NCBI GenBank assembly: GCA_900073065.1
Contig: FJOG01000008.1
Span: 1,145,347 to 1,209,346, forward strand
Direction: 5' to 3'
DNA: 64,000 nt
Source of the DNA: Phialocephala subalpina
Taxonomy: Eukaryota > Ascomycota > Leotiomycetes > Helotiales > Mollisiaceae
Shown: in pieces, positions 1 to 11,891 of the stretch
Position numbering within the stretch: the first letter of the stretch is position 1
Layout: each line of letters opens with the position of its first letter
Made by a program: the position numbers and the translations under genes
Notes under the pieces: model-generated
Database searches by the model: none
Told to the model about the DNA's origin: nothing
The model's input: only the letters and a program-made list of their open reading frames with translations

Positions 1-532
1 AGAATCGTGTACGCCATACATGGAGGACCCATGGCTGGAAGGATAAACTACCAAACAGCTTCCTACCAGTGTATAAGGCCGGGAGAGTTGTGGCAGTGTA
101 ATTGGCTTGAAGGTTTGTCGAGTATCTGCGCCCAGCCTCCTTTTCCTTAGCGAGGTGGGAATTTGGGATGAAAGAGGAAGGGCTGATGAAAGAATAGAGA
201 CGGGAACAATCTGTTCACTGGTATACGATATTCCGAATAAGAAGATTTCGACGTTGTTGGCATTCAGCCAGGGACATTGGGAACATCCTGAGGAGGCGCA
301 TGGTGATAAGAGGAATCCTGGTAAGCCGCCTTTTGCTCACTCTGCATATATTTGATATGGGTGGTGACGGTTTGCTGATGACTTGATAGAGGATTTCAAG
401 CGCTGGAGAGGACTGGCGAAGATTGGGACGCAGACCGATCGTTTCTTGCTGAATGAGCAAGCGGATATCTTGGAGCGTTTCAAGGGAAAGGGCGACTTGG
501 TGCCCATCAAGGGGGATGAGGAGACAATTTGA
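1..532 (+). CDS. 3' end of an unrecognised spliced gene (5' partial)
   Basis: The window opens inside a gene. Three exons join in frame: <3-97, 151-320 and 390-532, ending in TGA. Intron 1 (98-150, 53 bp) starts GTAATT and ends CTTAG; intron 2 (321-389, 69 bp) starts GTAAGC and ends GATAG. The joined reading gives about 135 C-terminal residues with natural composition (KDKLPNSFLPVYKAGRVVAV, then EVGIWDERGRADERIETG, and near the end FLLNEQADILERFKGKG). I recognise no domain. The exon/intron structure and the clean phase across both introns are the support; function is unknown and the start lies outside the window. Confidence 0.6.
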
Positions 533-1367
533 ACCGGAATTTTGTGTTCAGTGAGGTCAAATCTCAGTGTGGATGGGTAGAAATGCAAGGAAATTGTCAA
601 GAAAGCGCCAACTGACATGACAGAACTGAAACAAGGCAGATCGTGAATTAATAATCCATGATGGCAAAGATATCCGGTAGCGGGTCTACCAGGTGGATCA
701 CAGATGCCAAAGGGGTCTTCCTAGCTGCAAAATCGAGGCGAGAAGAGAGAATCTCGTATAAAAAAACTCTAGGTAGGATGTGTTTCGTGGAAATGTTCAA
801 GAAAAGTTGCAATATTTGGTGACTTCGACAATTGGCGGGTACATCGAAACAGTACGCCTAAAACAATAGTGACACAAAATGGTACCACAAGCGGCAACAG
901 CTTGCTTGCCGAGATGTCGCCAACTCAAAAGTATTTGAGAAAAGTGGTTGATGATCGTGCTTGCTGACTTTGATTTGGAGAAGGAAGGAAGGAAGAGAGC
1001 AACGAGAGATAAGATAAACGGGTTTCGCTTAGATAGCGCTAGGCCAAAAAGGGGCTTAAATACAAGATACGAAAACCTCACTTCAAAATACAAAAACAGT
1101 CGAGATGGCTACTGATTAATCTAATTCTTCGGTTGTTCTATATTCTGTTTGCACAAACAGAGCGAACCAGTTCAAGCAGATGTTTGCCGTTCGGGGTATT
1201 GCCGCTTGTTGGAAGGTCGAGAGCGACAGTGCATTGCATTGTTCCACGGTTCGGCATGCCGGGAAGGTCCGTGCAAAATGTCCGAATGAACGACAACCGT
1301 TCATCCCATGAGAGAACCAACATTTGCCACTGCAACCTGTAGCACGGCGCTTAGGAACCTGTCGTCA
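533..1367. other. Intergenic, nothing recognised
   Basis: Only short overlapping ORFs on both strands, none with splice logic or recognisable motifs. Confidence 0.5.
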
Positions 1368-1688
1368 ATGGCTGAGCAAATAACCGCGGAAGCAGACCCC
1401 TTATTATCTCGATTCTATATCCTTTCGAGCTATCGCCCTCACGATAGGTCGTTTCAATTGCGCGAAGAGGGCAGAACGCGTCGCGTATTAGCAGAGCTAT
1501 CAGAGCAGTATGGTAAGTGTATGATATTCGCATTGTCTGTATTGGAGTCGGACATTGTGTAGTGAACTTCAAAGCCAAGAGCTAATTACTGGCGCGAACA
1601 GGCCTCGGAACCACCTAAGGAGAGACTTAGTGTCAACGATACGGGCTTCACGGTTCTGGCGGATCCAGACGATGCCATTGCAGAGTAA
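1368..1688 (+). pseudogene. Possible small broken gene
   Basis: ATG at 1368 opens 48 codons (MAEQITAEADPLLSRFYIL...) to a good donor GTAAGT at 1513. After a CGAACAG acceptor (1595-1601) the sequence 1602-1688 reads 28 plausible codons (ASEPPKERLSVNDTGFTVLA...) to TAA. The first part ends in phase 1, however, and the second needs phase 0. Spliced as it stands, the product stops after five more codons (GLGTT). Either the protein is only about 53 residues, or a single-base indel has broken it. No family recognised. Confidence 0.25.
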
Positions 1689-1980
1689 ATATACCTTTTA
1701 TCTGGCAAAGAGAACCACATCAAGGGAAATTGGATTCTGAGAACAAGACAACATCCCGTCAATCGAAGGACTTTGCGTACAACAAGCCGCTTGTTGGCAA
1801 AGCAAGTGCGTTAGGGCAATTGAAACACTCGGAGAGTTGCGGTCTTTGGTCGCCATATCGAGATGAAATACTGTTTCTATTTTCTTGAACTCCTTTAAGA
1901 GCGAAAGAAAGAAACACCTCCGATTACTGTGTTGCTTCTTTCTTTCTGGGAGTTGTCAATGTCCCACGGAATCTAGTACA

Positions 1981-4900
1981 ATGATGCCAGAGTCCCACGC
2001 TGACTTGGCTTGCAGCATCGTCTTCGTACACGGCTTACAAGGCCACCCTCAAAAGACTTGGTCCTGCGATAGCCTCAGAGTACCTCTGTCGTATGTCTCA
2101 TGCTCCCAAGAAATGCGGATGTCCCAGTACTCCTGGGACATGGAAGCTCTAGTTTCATACATCCGCTCATACTGACTCCGAGCTCTGGGGATAGGCAAAG
2201 CTCTAGGCAGGCAAACAGAAGCCCGTCTCGCGGGATACGGAAGATATTCTCTCGCAAATACAAAGAGGAATTGGAAAGTGCGCAAAATTCCGAGGCGAAT
2301 GAGGTCTTCTGGCCACTTGACTTGCTACCTACCGATTGCACGAACGCGAGGATCTTGACGTGGGGCTATGATTCCCAGGTTTCGCACTTCTTTGGTGGCC
2401 CCGCGAATCAAAGCAACATCATTGATCATGCGAAGAATCTGTTGCGTGCACTGAGGATCCAGAGACTGAATTGTGTTAGTACTTGAGTAGTCGGTTCTGT
2501 CTTGTCTCTAACATCTTCCAGCAAGGGAGAAGTCTCATATTTGTAGCTCATTCTTTGGGTGGTAAGTTCGCTCTGTGAGGCAGGAAAGATAGACACTAGA
2601 ACTGACAAATACAAGGAATCATCGTTAAGGATGTATGTGAGATGTATGATGGAGAAGGTGACATGTGTTGCTAATACATCTGCAGGTCCTGCATCGTGCT
2701 TATGAAGAAAGAAAGGAGCCAGACCTGCTGGAGATATTCACCTCTACTGAGGCAATACTTTTCCTTGGAACTCCACATAAAGGTAGCAACATGGCTGAGC
2801 TGGGCGAAACTATCCGGCGAATTGCCTCCGTATCAGGGGTCGATACAACAGATCAAAACATCCGAGCACTCCAAATCAATGGCGGCGAACTTCGCAGGAT
2901 ACACGAACAATTTATGAAGCTGTACCTAGACGACCAACGTCATTTCGAAGCGCTTACATTTCAAGAAGCCAAAGGTATGACGGGGTTCAGTTATCTGAAA
3001 ATGAATCAAAAGGTCAGCCTCACATTGGAGCTCTCTTCTAGATCACTCGCACTGACCGACAGATCTAGGTTGTGGAAACCTTCTCGTCCTCCCTCACGGA
3101 CACAGAGCCAACGCAGACCATCAACGCAAACCACATGTCAATGTGTCGATTCAATGGCAAAGATGACGAAGGCTACAAGCAGGTTCTTGGGGAGATACAA
3201 ATTCTCTTGTCTAAAATCTTGAAGAAAAGGCAATATCAGGCACTCGTTGCGGCTGCAGAAATCGGCAAGTTCAAAATGGACTCTTCTGACCAGGCTACAA
3301 CTACTTCTACCGCTCATTGTATGTAGTGCTTTGGCCCAACTATAATGGAAAGCAGCTAAAGTATCTCGAGCTTTGAACGATGTGGAACGAAAATGCGTCG
3401 CGCTGTTGACGCAAAATACGGCTGATGCAGCAGAGTACATGTCGACGCTTCCCAGTAGGGTTGAGGGCACTTGCCAATGGATTCTCTCCAACTCCCAGTA
3501 TAAAGAGTGGAACGTGCAGAAAAGTACCTGCCTCCTGTGCATCAATGGGTATCCTGGCAGTGGGAAAACTATCCTCTCAGCTTACCTCTTGGAGTATCTG
3601 ACGACAGGCAAATTCTCCCCTGGTCTTCGTACAACACTATGCTATTTCTTCTGCGACGAGAAAATCGATACCCAGAGAGACGGCACTGCCATTCTAAGAA
3701 GTATCATACATCAACTCGTCATTCAGCGCCGGTCACTGATCAAGCATGTCAAGAAAGCGTGTGATCTCCATGGCCCACGTCTCTACCAGAATTTCAACGA
3801 ACTTTGGCGAACCTTCATCGCTATTGCAAGTGACAAGCGGACAGGGCCAATCAGCGTGATCATCGATGCGCTTGATGAATGCGAGGAAAACACCAGAGAA
3901 CGCTTCCTTCAGGATATCGTCAAACTCGAGGAAAAATCGCGGTCAACCGACGCAAAGTCCCCAAGTATCAAATTTCTTATCACAAGTCGGCCTCCATTAG
4001 GGCACCGATACACCACGAACATTCTGCAAATCGATCCTTCCCAGAGCCATGTAGAAGAAGACCTGAAGTTGGTGATACAGACAAAGGTGGAGGACATTGC
4101 CAAGCGCACCCGATGCAAGCCGGACGTGAGCGCATATCTTGAAGCAACCCTGTATTCCAAGGCAGATCGAACTTTTCTTTGGGTGACGCTTGTCCTTCAC
4201 CTCCTCGAAAGGAGCTTCCTCGCAACACAGAAGAACTTCATGCGGATCATCGATGAGCTACCAACGACGCTGAAAGCGACGTACGAGCGTTTCTTATCTG
4301 ACATATCCATGGAATACCAACCCCTCGCAACGAAGCTCCTGAATATCCTTGTTGGTAGCTCAAGACCCCTGAGTCTAGAGGAGATGCGAATTTTGATCGC
4401 AATTCAAAGTCATCATCGCACAATAGCAGCTGTGGAAGAGGATGCTGAGCCGAACATGCGCGAAACCCTCCAAGGAGTGTTGGGTCCATTAGTCCGAATC
4501 TCAGAATCAGAGTCGAAGATCTACTTGGTACACCAATCTCTCAAAGAATTCCTCGAGGACCTTTCAAACCAACCAGATAATCCACTTTCTACCCTGTATG
4601 GCGTCGATTTTGGCAAGGCGCACTCGCTCCTTGCTGAAGCCTGCGCGTCATATCTTCTACTCGAGGATTTTAATGAGGACCTCTTCTCCAGTGATCAGAT
4701 TGTCAATACTTACTCACCAACGAGTCCTGTCGCGATGTCTCCAGAAGACGCCGATGTCGAACACTTGTGGGATGGATATGCCTTAGGAGAAGATACTTTG
4801 TTCAAGGAACCCGAGGCGTCAGAAACAGAGGCGTGTATATCTATCGCAGCAAGATACGCATTGTTTGAATACGGCGCAAGACATTGGGCGGAGCACTTCC

Positions 4901-6180
4901 GAGAAGCTTCAAAATCAAACGCACCCGCCTCAGATCTACAAAAATCCGTTACTACATTATCAGACGGTGTCCAGACTCAGGGCATGAATTGGCTCCGGTT
5001 CTACTGGAACCAAGCGGAATCCGAAACATCGCTTCCAATGAACTTTGTCCCTCTCCTAATAGCAAGTTATTTCGGCCATCTTACGACGGTGGAGCTCATA
5101 TTGAGCAAAGAGCCCGGTACGGCTCCTGATTTAGGGGCACGTGCGATTTATTGGGCATCCAGAATGGGTCGCAATGCCGTGGTGGACCGACTTCTGCGTG
5201 AAAACTTCAACCCAGATCTGGAAATCGTCACCGGCCAGACTGCTCTCATTGCTGCTGTAACACTCGGACACCTAGCTGTGGTGAAGCACTTTTTGGAGGA
5301 TGATGGCGCGATTCCCGGGCAAGGAGGATATCGAGTCAACCATGCTGCTATAAGAGGACGGACACCTCTGTCCATCGCTGCAAGCAATGGTTCCGTTGAC
5401 ATAGTCAGAATACTTTTACAGCACCCTCAGATCCAACCTGATATCGTCAGCTCAGATCATCGGACCCCTCTTCACTGGGCAGTCTGTGGAAAGTACTTGG
5501 ATATTGTCCAAATGCTTCTCACAGACAATCGCATATCAGTCAATCGGGTGGACAGGGAAGGTCGAAATGTACTTTCACTCGCAGCTGAGGCTGGCGATAA
5601 TGAAATAGTGAAGTACCTCATCAGTTTCACACAGCTCAGAGCCGATGAGCCCGACAATGAGGGTCGGACTGCTTTCTCTTGGGCGGCAGGGGCAGGCCAT
5701 CTGGAAACGGTTAGGCTCCTTCGACGCAGCTGTGCCATCTCAACCAAATCGATGCCTGCACGTATCGATATTGGCAAGAGAGACAATGCTGGTCGAAATC
5801 CTCTCTCTTGGGCCTGTGGAGCAGGCCATTGCAATGTGGTTGAGTACCTAATCAGGCACAATCGGCAAGGCGTCGATACAGCAGATCTGGATGGCTGGGC
5901 ACCACTGGCATGGGCTCTCTTCAGTCACAACCCCAAAGTGGTTCGCCTCCTCCTCGACTCCGGCTTCGTGGATGTCAACAAGAAGGATGCTAATGGAAGG
6001 AGTCCCTTGTCTTTTGCCGTGGACTATGGGTATCTGGATGTGGTGAAGGTGTTATTGAGTGTTGAGGGCATTGAGGTTAGCAGCACGAATGATCGGGGAT
6101 GGACGCCATTGTCCTATGCGGCCAACCGGCCGGATATCGCAAAGCTTTTAGAAGAAGCCCTCCAGGTAGGGCCCGAGTGA
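1981..6180 (+). CDS. NLR-type receptor: alpha/beta-hydrolase - NACHT - ankyrin repeats
   Basis: Seven exons keep frame throughout: 1981-2090, 2153-2474, 2522-2561, 2616-2632, 2686-3012, 3069-3318 and 3356-6180 (1296 aa). The start is the first in-frame ATG. Residues 1-~350 are a serine-hydrolase-like domain: VFVHGLQGHP, nucleophile elbow AHSLGG with Ser155, and FLGTPHKG at about 190. Residues ~360-860 are a NACHT module: Walker A GYPGSGKT at 420-427, Walker B IIDALDEC near 525, and a sensor-like ITSRPP. About ten ankyrin repeats run from ~917 to the end (e.g. GRTPLSIAASNGSVDIVRIL). Such lipase-NACHT-ANK proteins belong to the fungal NLR repertoire linked to heterokaryon incompatibility and cell-death signalling; they act in the cytosol, with ligand sensing by the repeats. 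Odd points: exon 4 is only 17 bp and the last intron only 37 bp. No lesion is visible. Family call is strong; ligand and biological role are unknown. Confidence 0.9.
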
Positions 6181-6656
6181 AGACCTATTACTTGACCATC
6201 TCGAAAGTCCAGCAGGCTGCGGGACTTTGGCAGCAAGATTACGAATGATGAAAGACATGCATCTCGAAGTATGTGATGGCCGGCCTGAGAGGATGTGTTA
6301 TGATTAACGCACGTGTACCATTGGATGATCCAGTGCGTTATTTCCCCCAGAACTGTAAAAATCAAATTTTCTTCGAATTCCTTCAAATGTCTTCCAATGT
6401 GGTCACGAAAGTCGTGATTGAACTTCGAGTCATCAATGGGGCTTAGTGCAGAAACACGTGACGGCTCTGGTACCTGAAACTTTTTCCTGCAGGCTCGGAA
6501 CGCCCAAAACATCCATCCCGAGCCCAACCTTCTCATACCCAGCGCCTTCCCAGAAAGACATCTGCCTTTTCCAAGCCTTCGTGGTAAAATCAAACTACGA
6601 GGCTTGAAGTTTCGACCCAATCACATACATCTGCTCCGTTCATCCGTCTACCCGAA
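6181..6656. other. Intergenic, nothing recognised
   Basis: The spacer between the NLR stop and the methyltransferase start contains only shadow ORFs. CT-rich sequence just before 6657 fits a fungal promoter/leader. Confidence 0.5.
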
Positions 6657-7424
6657 ATGGTCAAAGAAGAGGACCTCGTCGCGCTCGCTCACCCCGAATA
6701 CTGGAACGAACGATACATCCTTGAGCAAAAGGCACAAAATGGTGACAAGTCAGTGTTAGGAGCCTACGAGTGGCTGAGCACCTTCGAGACACTGCGTCCT
6801 CTCCTCGCCAAATACCTCCCATCTTCAAGTCATAATCCCCATATTCTGCATCTAGGATGCGGCAACAGCGTCAGTTCTTCTCAAATGATTTACTTGGTTT
6901 TGGATCGGACTGAATGGTGAAATATCAATGATTTAGTCTCTCACAGCAGATCTCTACTCTCTCGGATATACCAACCAAACGAGCATCGATTTCGCTCCGT
7001 TCGTCATCGATGCCATGAAAGCAAAATACGCATCTCTAGACACAAGATGGTTGTACATGGATGCAAGACACACGTCCTTCCCCGACGCGTCTATTGACGT
7101 AGCTATCGATAAAAGTACGTTGGATGCCATGATGCATGGTTCGCAATGGGATCCTCCCGATGATGTGAGAGAAAATGTGGGAAAGTATGTTGATGAAGTA
7201 TTACCTCCAATATCATTTTTAATCATTGGGAGGAAGATGACGCTGATGGTGAATAGGTTGGGAGGGTATTGAAACCTGGAGGTCAGTTCCTGTGCATTAC
7301 GTATCGCCAGCCGCATTTCATAAAGCCGCTACTGAGGAGGGAGAAGTTGTGGACGTTGGATCTTGAGGTGTTGAGTGGCTCGGCTTCGTTTGATTATTTC
7401 GTTTTCGTGATGAAGCGACTTTGA
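6657..7424 (+). CDS. Class I SAM-dependent methyltransferase (EEF1AKMT4-like)
   Basis: Three exons, 6657-6869, 6937-7197 and 7257-7424, give 213 aa; introns are 67 and 59 bp. Residues 5-20 (HPEYWNERY) and the SAM-binding motif I ILHLGCGNSSL (about 63-73, restored across intron 1) are typical of the small eukaryotic family that includes EEF1A lysine methyltransferase 4 and METTL13-like enzymes. The post-I acidic segment and 'DVAIDKSTLDAMMHG' carry the motif IV region, and VLKPGGQFLCITYRQPHF is the usual beta5 strand. Length fits the family (about 200 aa). Transfer of methyl to a lysine, probably on a translation factor, is inferred from family only. Spliced frame is clean; likely cytosolic. 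Confidence 0.85.
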
Positions 7425-7982
7425 GAGCAAACTGAGAGCAAATTCAAGGTCTCTGGCTGCATGTACCAAGGGTGGACAGGTATACCAAGGAAAGGGAAGA
7501 TCATGAGTAGATATCTGCGATGTTTTCAGAGGGACAAGGCGGCATTGAGGACAGAAGGCCCGGCTACCAAGGTCATTATCGACACACTACAATGTTTACA
7601 TGGATATCTGGGAGGATAGAAGAAGTCTGCAGGTGCTCAGATGAGACTCCAGATGCTCTCCAAAGCTTGAGGACAAACCTTGGAACTCTAGGTCAACTAC
7701 GTGACCCATGTCCAGAAGCCATGGAACACTTCTCCAAGTGCAGCAGCTAGAGGTCTTTTGGCTTTCATGTTGCCTAGAAAAATGTTAATGTCCAAAGCAG
7801 CGTTCTTTTTACCTAAACTTGCAAGCACATTGTGTAATAGTGATTTCTGAGAAAGCCCCGGTCGCGCTTCCCCTCTGCATCGACTTCATTCACTTAATTT
7901 ATTTTCTATCTCCAACTTCCACCCTTCCTCCACCTTCCAACTTGCATCATCCACAATCATCAATCGAAAAAAATAGCACACC
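7425..7982. other. Intergenic, nothing recognised
   Basis: Short ORFs only. A CT-rich tract (about 7900-7950) precedes the start of the decayed 2EXR gene and may be its former promoter. Confidence 0.5.
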
Positions 7983-9206
7983 ATGGACTCAACCATCGAC
8001 GAAAAGATTCCGAGGCCGCTCGCGTAAGTCTTGCACTCCCTCAATTACGAATGCCTTCTTGCTAACTTGAATACAGTCCTCGCGCAATCACTGAAACCGA
8101 CGTCGGAGCTCTGACAGAGCAGTTCAAAGCTTTGAAGCTGAGCGCAACAAATCTGAACACAAGAAATGGCAATAATCGCAAGTCAAGAAGTCCACACAGA
8201 AGGTTTACGCTCCGATTCAAATTCAAGGATGACGCGTTGACTTGCCACAGGCACACCTCAAAGCAACAGAGCAAATCTTTCCAAACGCCTCCAACCTCCG
8301 GGTCGACTCGTCCATTGACCACCTTCTACCCTTTCCGCAAGCTACCCATCGAATTGCATCTCGACATATGAGAACTAGCTCGTCCAGCAGTCCGCGCTGT
8401 CAAGTTGACCTGGTCAAGAAGTCTTACGAGCATCAATCTGGCTACTCCCGCACTCAAAACATTACGTCTCGAGCTCGAGTTCCTGGTCTCTTGCACGCTT
8501 GTTGGGAGTCGCGCGAAGTCGCTTTGAAGTGGTATCAACTATCATTTGGATGGTATGGAGGGCATCAGGGATATCAGGCCAAGGAAAGGTTGTTTAAACT
8601 GCGGGGCCCGGCTGGAATATACTTCGACTGGTCGAGGGACTTTGTCTACATGCAATGCTTGGGCTGTAATGATTGTCTAGGGGAGTCGTACCATGAAGAT
8701 GACAAACAGGTGAGCATAGCTCTCAAGACCGTTCTGCTTATGGAAATCGAGTGGTAGGAACGAGGCATGCTAACATAGAAACGTCTAGGACATGTGTGCA
8801 GCTTCAAATTTTCCAGCAAAGTGCTATGGACCTCCGGAAGATCATGAAGGTTGCAGTCGAGTGCTCCCTCAACGAGTTCGACTCACTCGCAGAGCTTATC
8901 AGAGCATAATTTTCCTGGATCAAAGAAGTGATGTATTTTGATACCGGCAAAGGACTTTTGTAGGATGCTGAAGCCAATATCGTCGATTTGACAGAAGATT
9001 CGATACCCTTCTCCGACGTACAGTGCGACAACTTGCTGGAGGAATATCGTCAAATTCATGGCCTTTCTCAGCATCACAAATTCCCCGTATTTCCAAAGCA
9101 AATTACCAAGATGCAGCTATTGCGCAAGGAGAGATTTGAGAAGGAAACCGGGGATATCAAGGTGGAGACAGGGACTTCGAGTCTTCAAGAGATGGTTACA
9201 TTCTAG
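7983..9206 (+). pseudogene. 2EXR-domain protein, decayed
   Basis: ATG at 7983, exon 1 to 8023, intron 8024-8076 (GTAAGT...ATACAG), then a reading that reaches the signature FYPFRKLPIELHLDI of the fungal 2EXR family. The invariant Trp that should follow is TGA (8369-8371), after which the same frame continues ELARPAVRAVKLTWSRSL. The second half of the domain (VPGLLHACWESREVALKWYQ, GIYFDWSRDFVYMQCLGC) lies in another frame, so a frameshift sits between about 8400 and 8475. The C-terminal segment (LRKIMKVAVECSLNEFDSL ... VDLTEDSIPFSDVQCDNLL) is in a third frame, broken by TAA at 8907-8909 and TAG at 8961-8963, and ends with TAG at 9204-9206. Three nonsense codons and at least one frameshift make loss of function very likely. 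2EXR proteins are of unknown function and expanded in Leotiomycetes and relatives. Confidence 0.8.
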
Positions 9207-9376
9207 CATTTGCAGATATAGCTAGAAGAATTGCGCCACTATCAACCACAAACCAATTATACAACCCTAACTTTTCAAGTGCCATTTTCCATTGCAATTT
9301 TCCAAATTCTGACTCCGAATGCAAAATGCTCACCTCGTCTCCATCTATGTAACCAAAATATACAACCATTTTCCCT

Positions 9377-10592
9377 CTACTGATACCCAGAATCCCCTCT
9401 CTCAAGCAACGGCCTATGATCCCTGTTCCCACCATTTTGATGCGGCGTCGGATCTCCACTTTCCACCGCGCTGTCCTCGCCGATTCCCTCCTCCCTATAC
9501 AAAAAGAACTGCACAAAAATCGCAGCATCCAAAAACAACGTTCCAAGACTTCCAGCTAACCAAGAAGCATTAACAGCAATATACCTCCCATAAATAGCCC
9601 CGGCCTCTCCTGGCGCACACTTCCCATGTTTGCCTGAACAATAAGCTTCGTAGGCAAAGATGCTCAGAACGTAAGTGAGGTTTCCAATGCAAGCAAATAG
9701 GAAGAAAAGCATGGATACTCCCTCGGTGGATTTGCGTCGATAGTTGAGAAGCAGTTGCGGGATTCGTGAACCGAGGTAGAGAACCGCGCAGAAATACCCA
9801 AAAATCTGACCCCAAAGACTGAATTCCAAAACATCGTCATTCGATGAATCGGGCTTTGAATGATGCTGTTTCTGACCATGTTGGCTCCGATTACTAACCC
9901 ACCACCCCAACACACCAGCAGCACAAACCATCAACACAGCAACCAGATTAAAAATCGTAGCTTGAAGTCTCGTGGTAGGTTTCTGATCACGGATAGCGGG
10001 AGGAGGTGGGTCGAGGAGTGGCATGGCGGGCGAGAGATGGGTAGCTGAGACGTGGGAGCCGCGACGTTCACGATCTTGGCTGAAACCGAGGGTGGAGGAG
10101 AGGAGGCCAGTGGTTTCGTTTGCTTCTCCTATGTTGTTGGATGTTTGGCCATTGGTGGGTTTTGGGGCTGGGGGGATGACTTCGTCGTGCCAGGTGAAGC
10201 CGCGGTAGTAGAAGCATTGGCCGAGGAGCACTATGTCTGCTATTGTGTAGTATACTGCTAGGATTATCTGTTTGGTGTTAGCATGAGGAGTCGGAGGGAA
10301 CAGGAGGGGCTGAAGGTACCATGGTTGGAAGAACGTCTTGGAGGACGGCGCCGAGGATGTTGAAGACGTCGCCGGCGAGCCAGACAATGATGAATTGTAG
10401 AGATAGGCCATCTGCTGAGCCTCGACGGAAGTTCTCAACGATTTGGGGAGAGAAGACTACGACCCAACAGGCGATTGAGATTGATCTGGGTCCAAGTCAG
10501 ACATTGAAGGTAGAGGGGACACGTGACACATACCCACAAATACCACTAATGGCTGTGATGTCCAAATTCAAAGTCTGAGATGGTGGAACCAT
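9377..10592 (-). CDS. PQ-loop transporter (Ypq/Rtc2-like vacuolar cationic amino-acid exporter family)
   Basis: Three exons on the minus strand, 10592-10534, 10485-10320 and 10267-9377 (371 aa); introns are 48 and 52 bp. ATG at 10592 starts MVPPSQTLNLDITAISGICG. The two PQ loops are plain: VVVFSPQIVENFRRGSADG in exon 2 (about residues 28-46) and LGSRIPQLLLNYRRKSTEGV near residue 250. Seven hydrophobic segments are expected and can be traced, with a long Ser/Pro-rich cytosolic loop (about residues 115-165) between TM3 and TM4. Members of this family (yeast Ypq1-3, Rtc2; human PQLC2) export lysine/arginine across the vacuole or lysosome membrane. The exact substrate is inferred from family. No defects seen. 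Confidence 0.88.
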
Positions 10593-11891
10593 GACTGCGT
10601 TCCAGTGTCTCACGATGCGCGACGTCGGTAGGATCGAAGGAAGGGTTGTGGTTGTGTAACCCGAAGAAGAAAATATGAAACTTTTCCCCGCAAAATCCTG
10701 ATGACGATGAGATTCCGTTCCCTCCGCCGCAACGTTTCCAAGCACTGTCCCAAGAACGCCCGCAGGATCCGATCAATTCCTGAATTCCGAAATACTCAAA
10801 GGAAAGAAGGGATGGTGTTGACAGAGATCGAAAGACGATGGCCAAAAGTTGAGGCAACCTTGGAATGCTGGGGTCCGAGGCTGGAGGAGATTTTTCGCAT
10901 CACGTGGCAGTAATTTGCCACTATGGTACGCTAATGTGTCAGTACCCGCGCCTTGGTGGGGGGTTTATGAGTAATAATAAGGTTCAGAACCTGGGGAAGG
11001 AGAAGTATTTATAAATATCTTCAGGTATTCTAATTGCCCAAGCAAGCATGGCCTTTGTTGCATAGCTTTATCTCGCTCTACATAACGTCTTGGCATTGAG
11101 GATTTCGAACATGGAAAAATGAAACGGCGAGTGAACAACAAAAGCAATGAGATTCACTTCAGAGTCGACCAAATAGGGCTTTAGCTCACAGCAGCAAGAA
11201 TGACACTATTGCAAGGAAACATGGCGGCTCCGGTGAAACCAATCGCCTCCTTTCTTCACTTTATTCTGTAAAAGATTGGGAAAGAAATCTTTTCCAGTAA
11301 TAAGAACCAAAAGATAATTTGAAGTTATCAGATCACATTAATAATGATACGAAAAATATCGATGTCGATGGCAAGAGTGTTGCTTGAAGCCGAGAAGAGA
11401 GGGCAAGTTTCGTATTTCGTATTTCGTATTTGAGGCCGCTTTGGGCCTAGCGCAATCGCTAAGTGATGAATCTCTTCAACCTCATCTCTTCCGCCCTCTT
11501 TCCTTTTGTAACAGTTCAACAGCAGCAAGCACGATCATTGTCTTCTACCACCACTTCTTCAATCCTTGTGGGCTGCGATACCCTTCCAACGCAAGCTCTT
11601 GCCTCCTCTTCTCCCAGTTTTCGCTGGTGTTGTCATCTGAATTAGGTATCTCTAGGCTACCTCAATCTGCTTTCGCAGCTATAGTACTTTTGCAACGCGA
11701 TTTTATTACGAGACGGCGGGCATTGCTATGCATCCTTTCTCTTGTTAAGGTGCATCCATGATACGGTTCATCCCGCTTCCATTTTCAGCTTTCAGCCTAA
11801 CAAACGCGTACGAAATTTTAAGATTGCGTTCAACCTCGAATGAAGCATCTCGTTCCTCAGCGCTTATCATATCTCCACACGCTCAAAACCT
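10593..11891. other. Divergent promoter region between transporter and HET gene
   Basis: About 1.3 kb with no supported gene. Short ORFs at 10701-10913 and 11384-11761 have no motif. The sequence should hold the upstream regions of both flanking, divergently transcribed genes. Confidence 0.5.
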
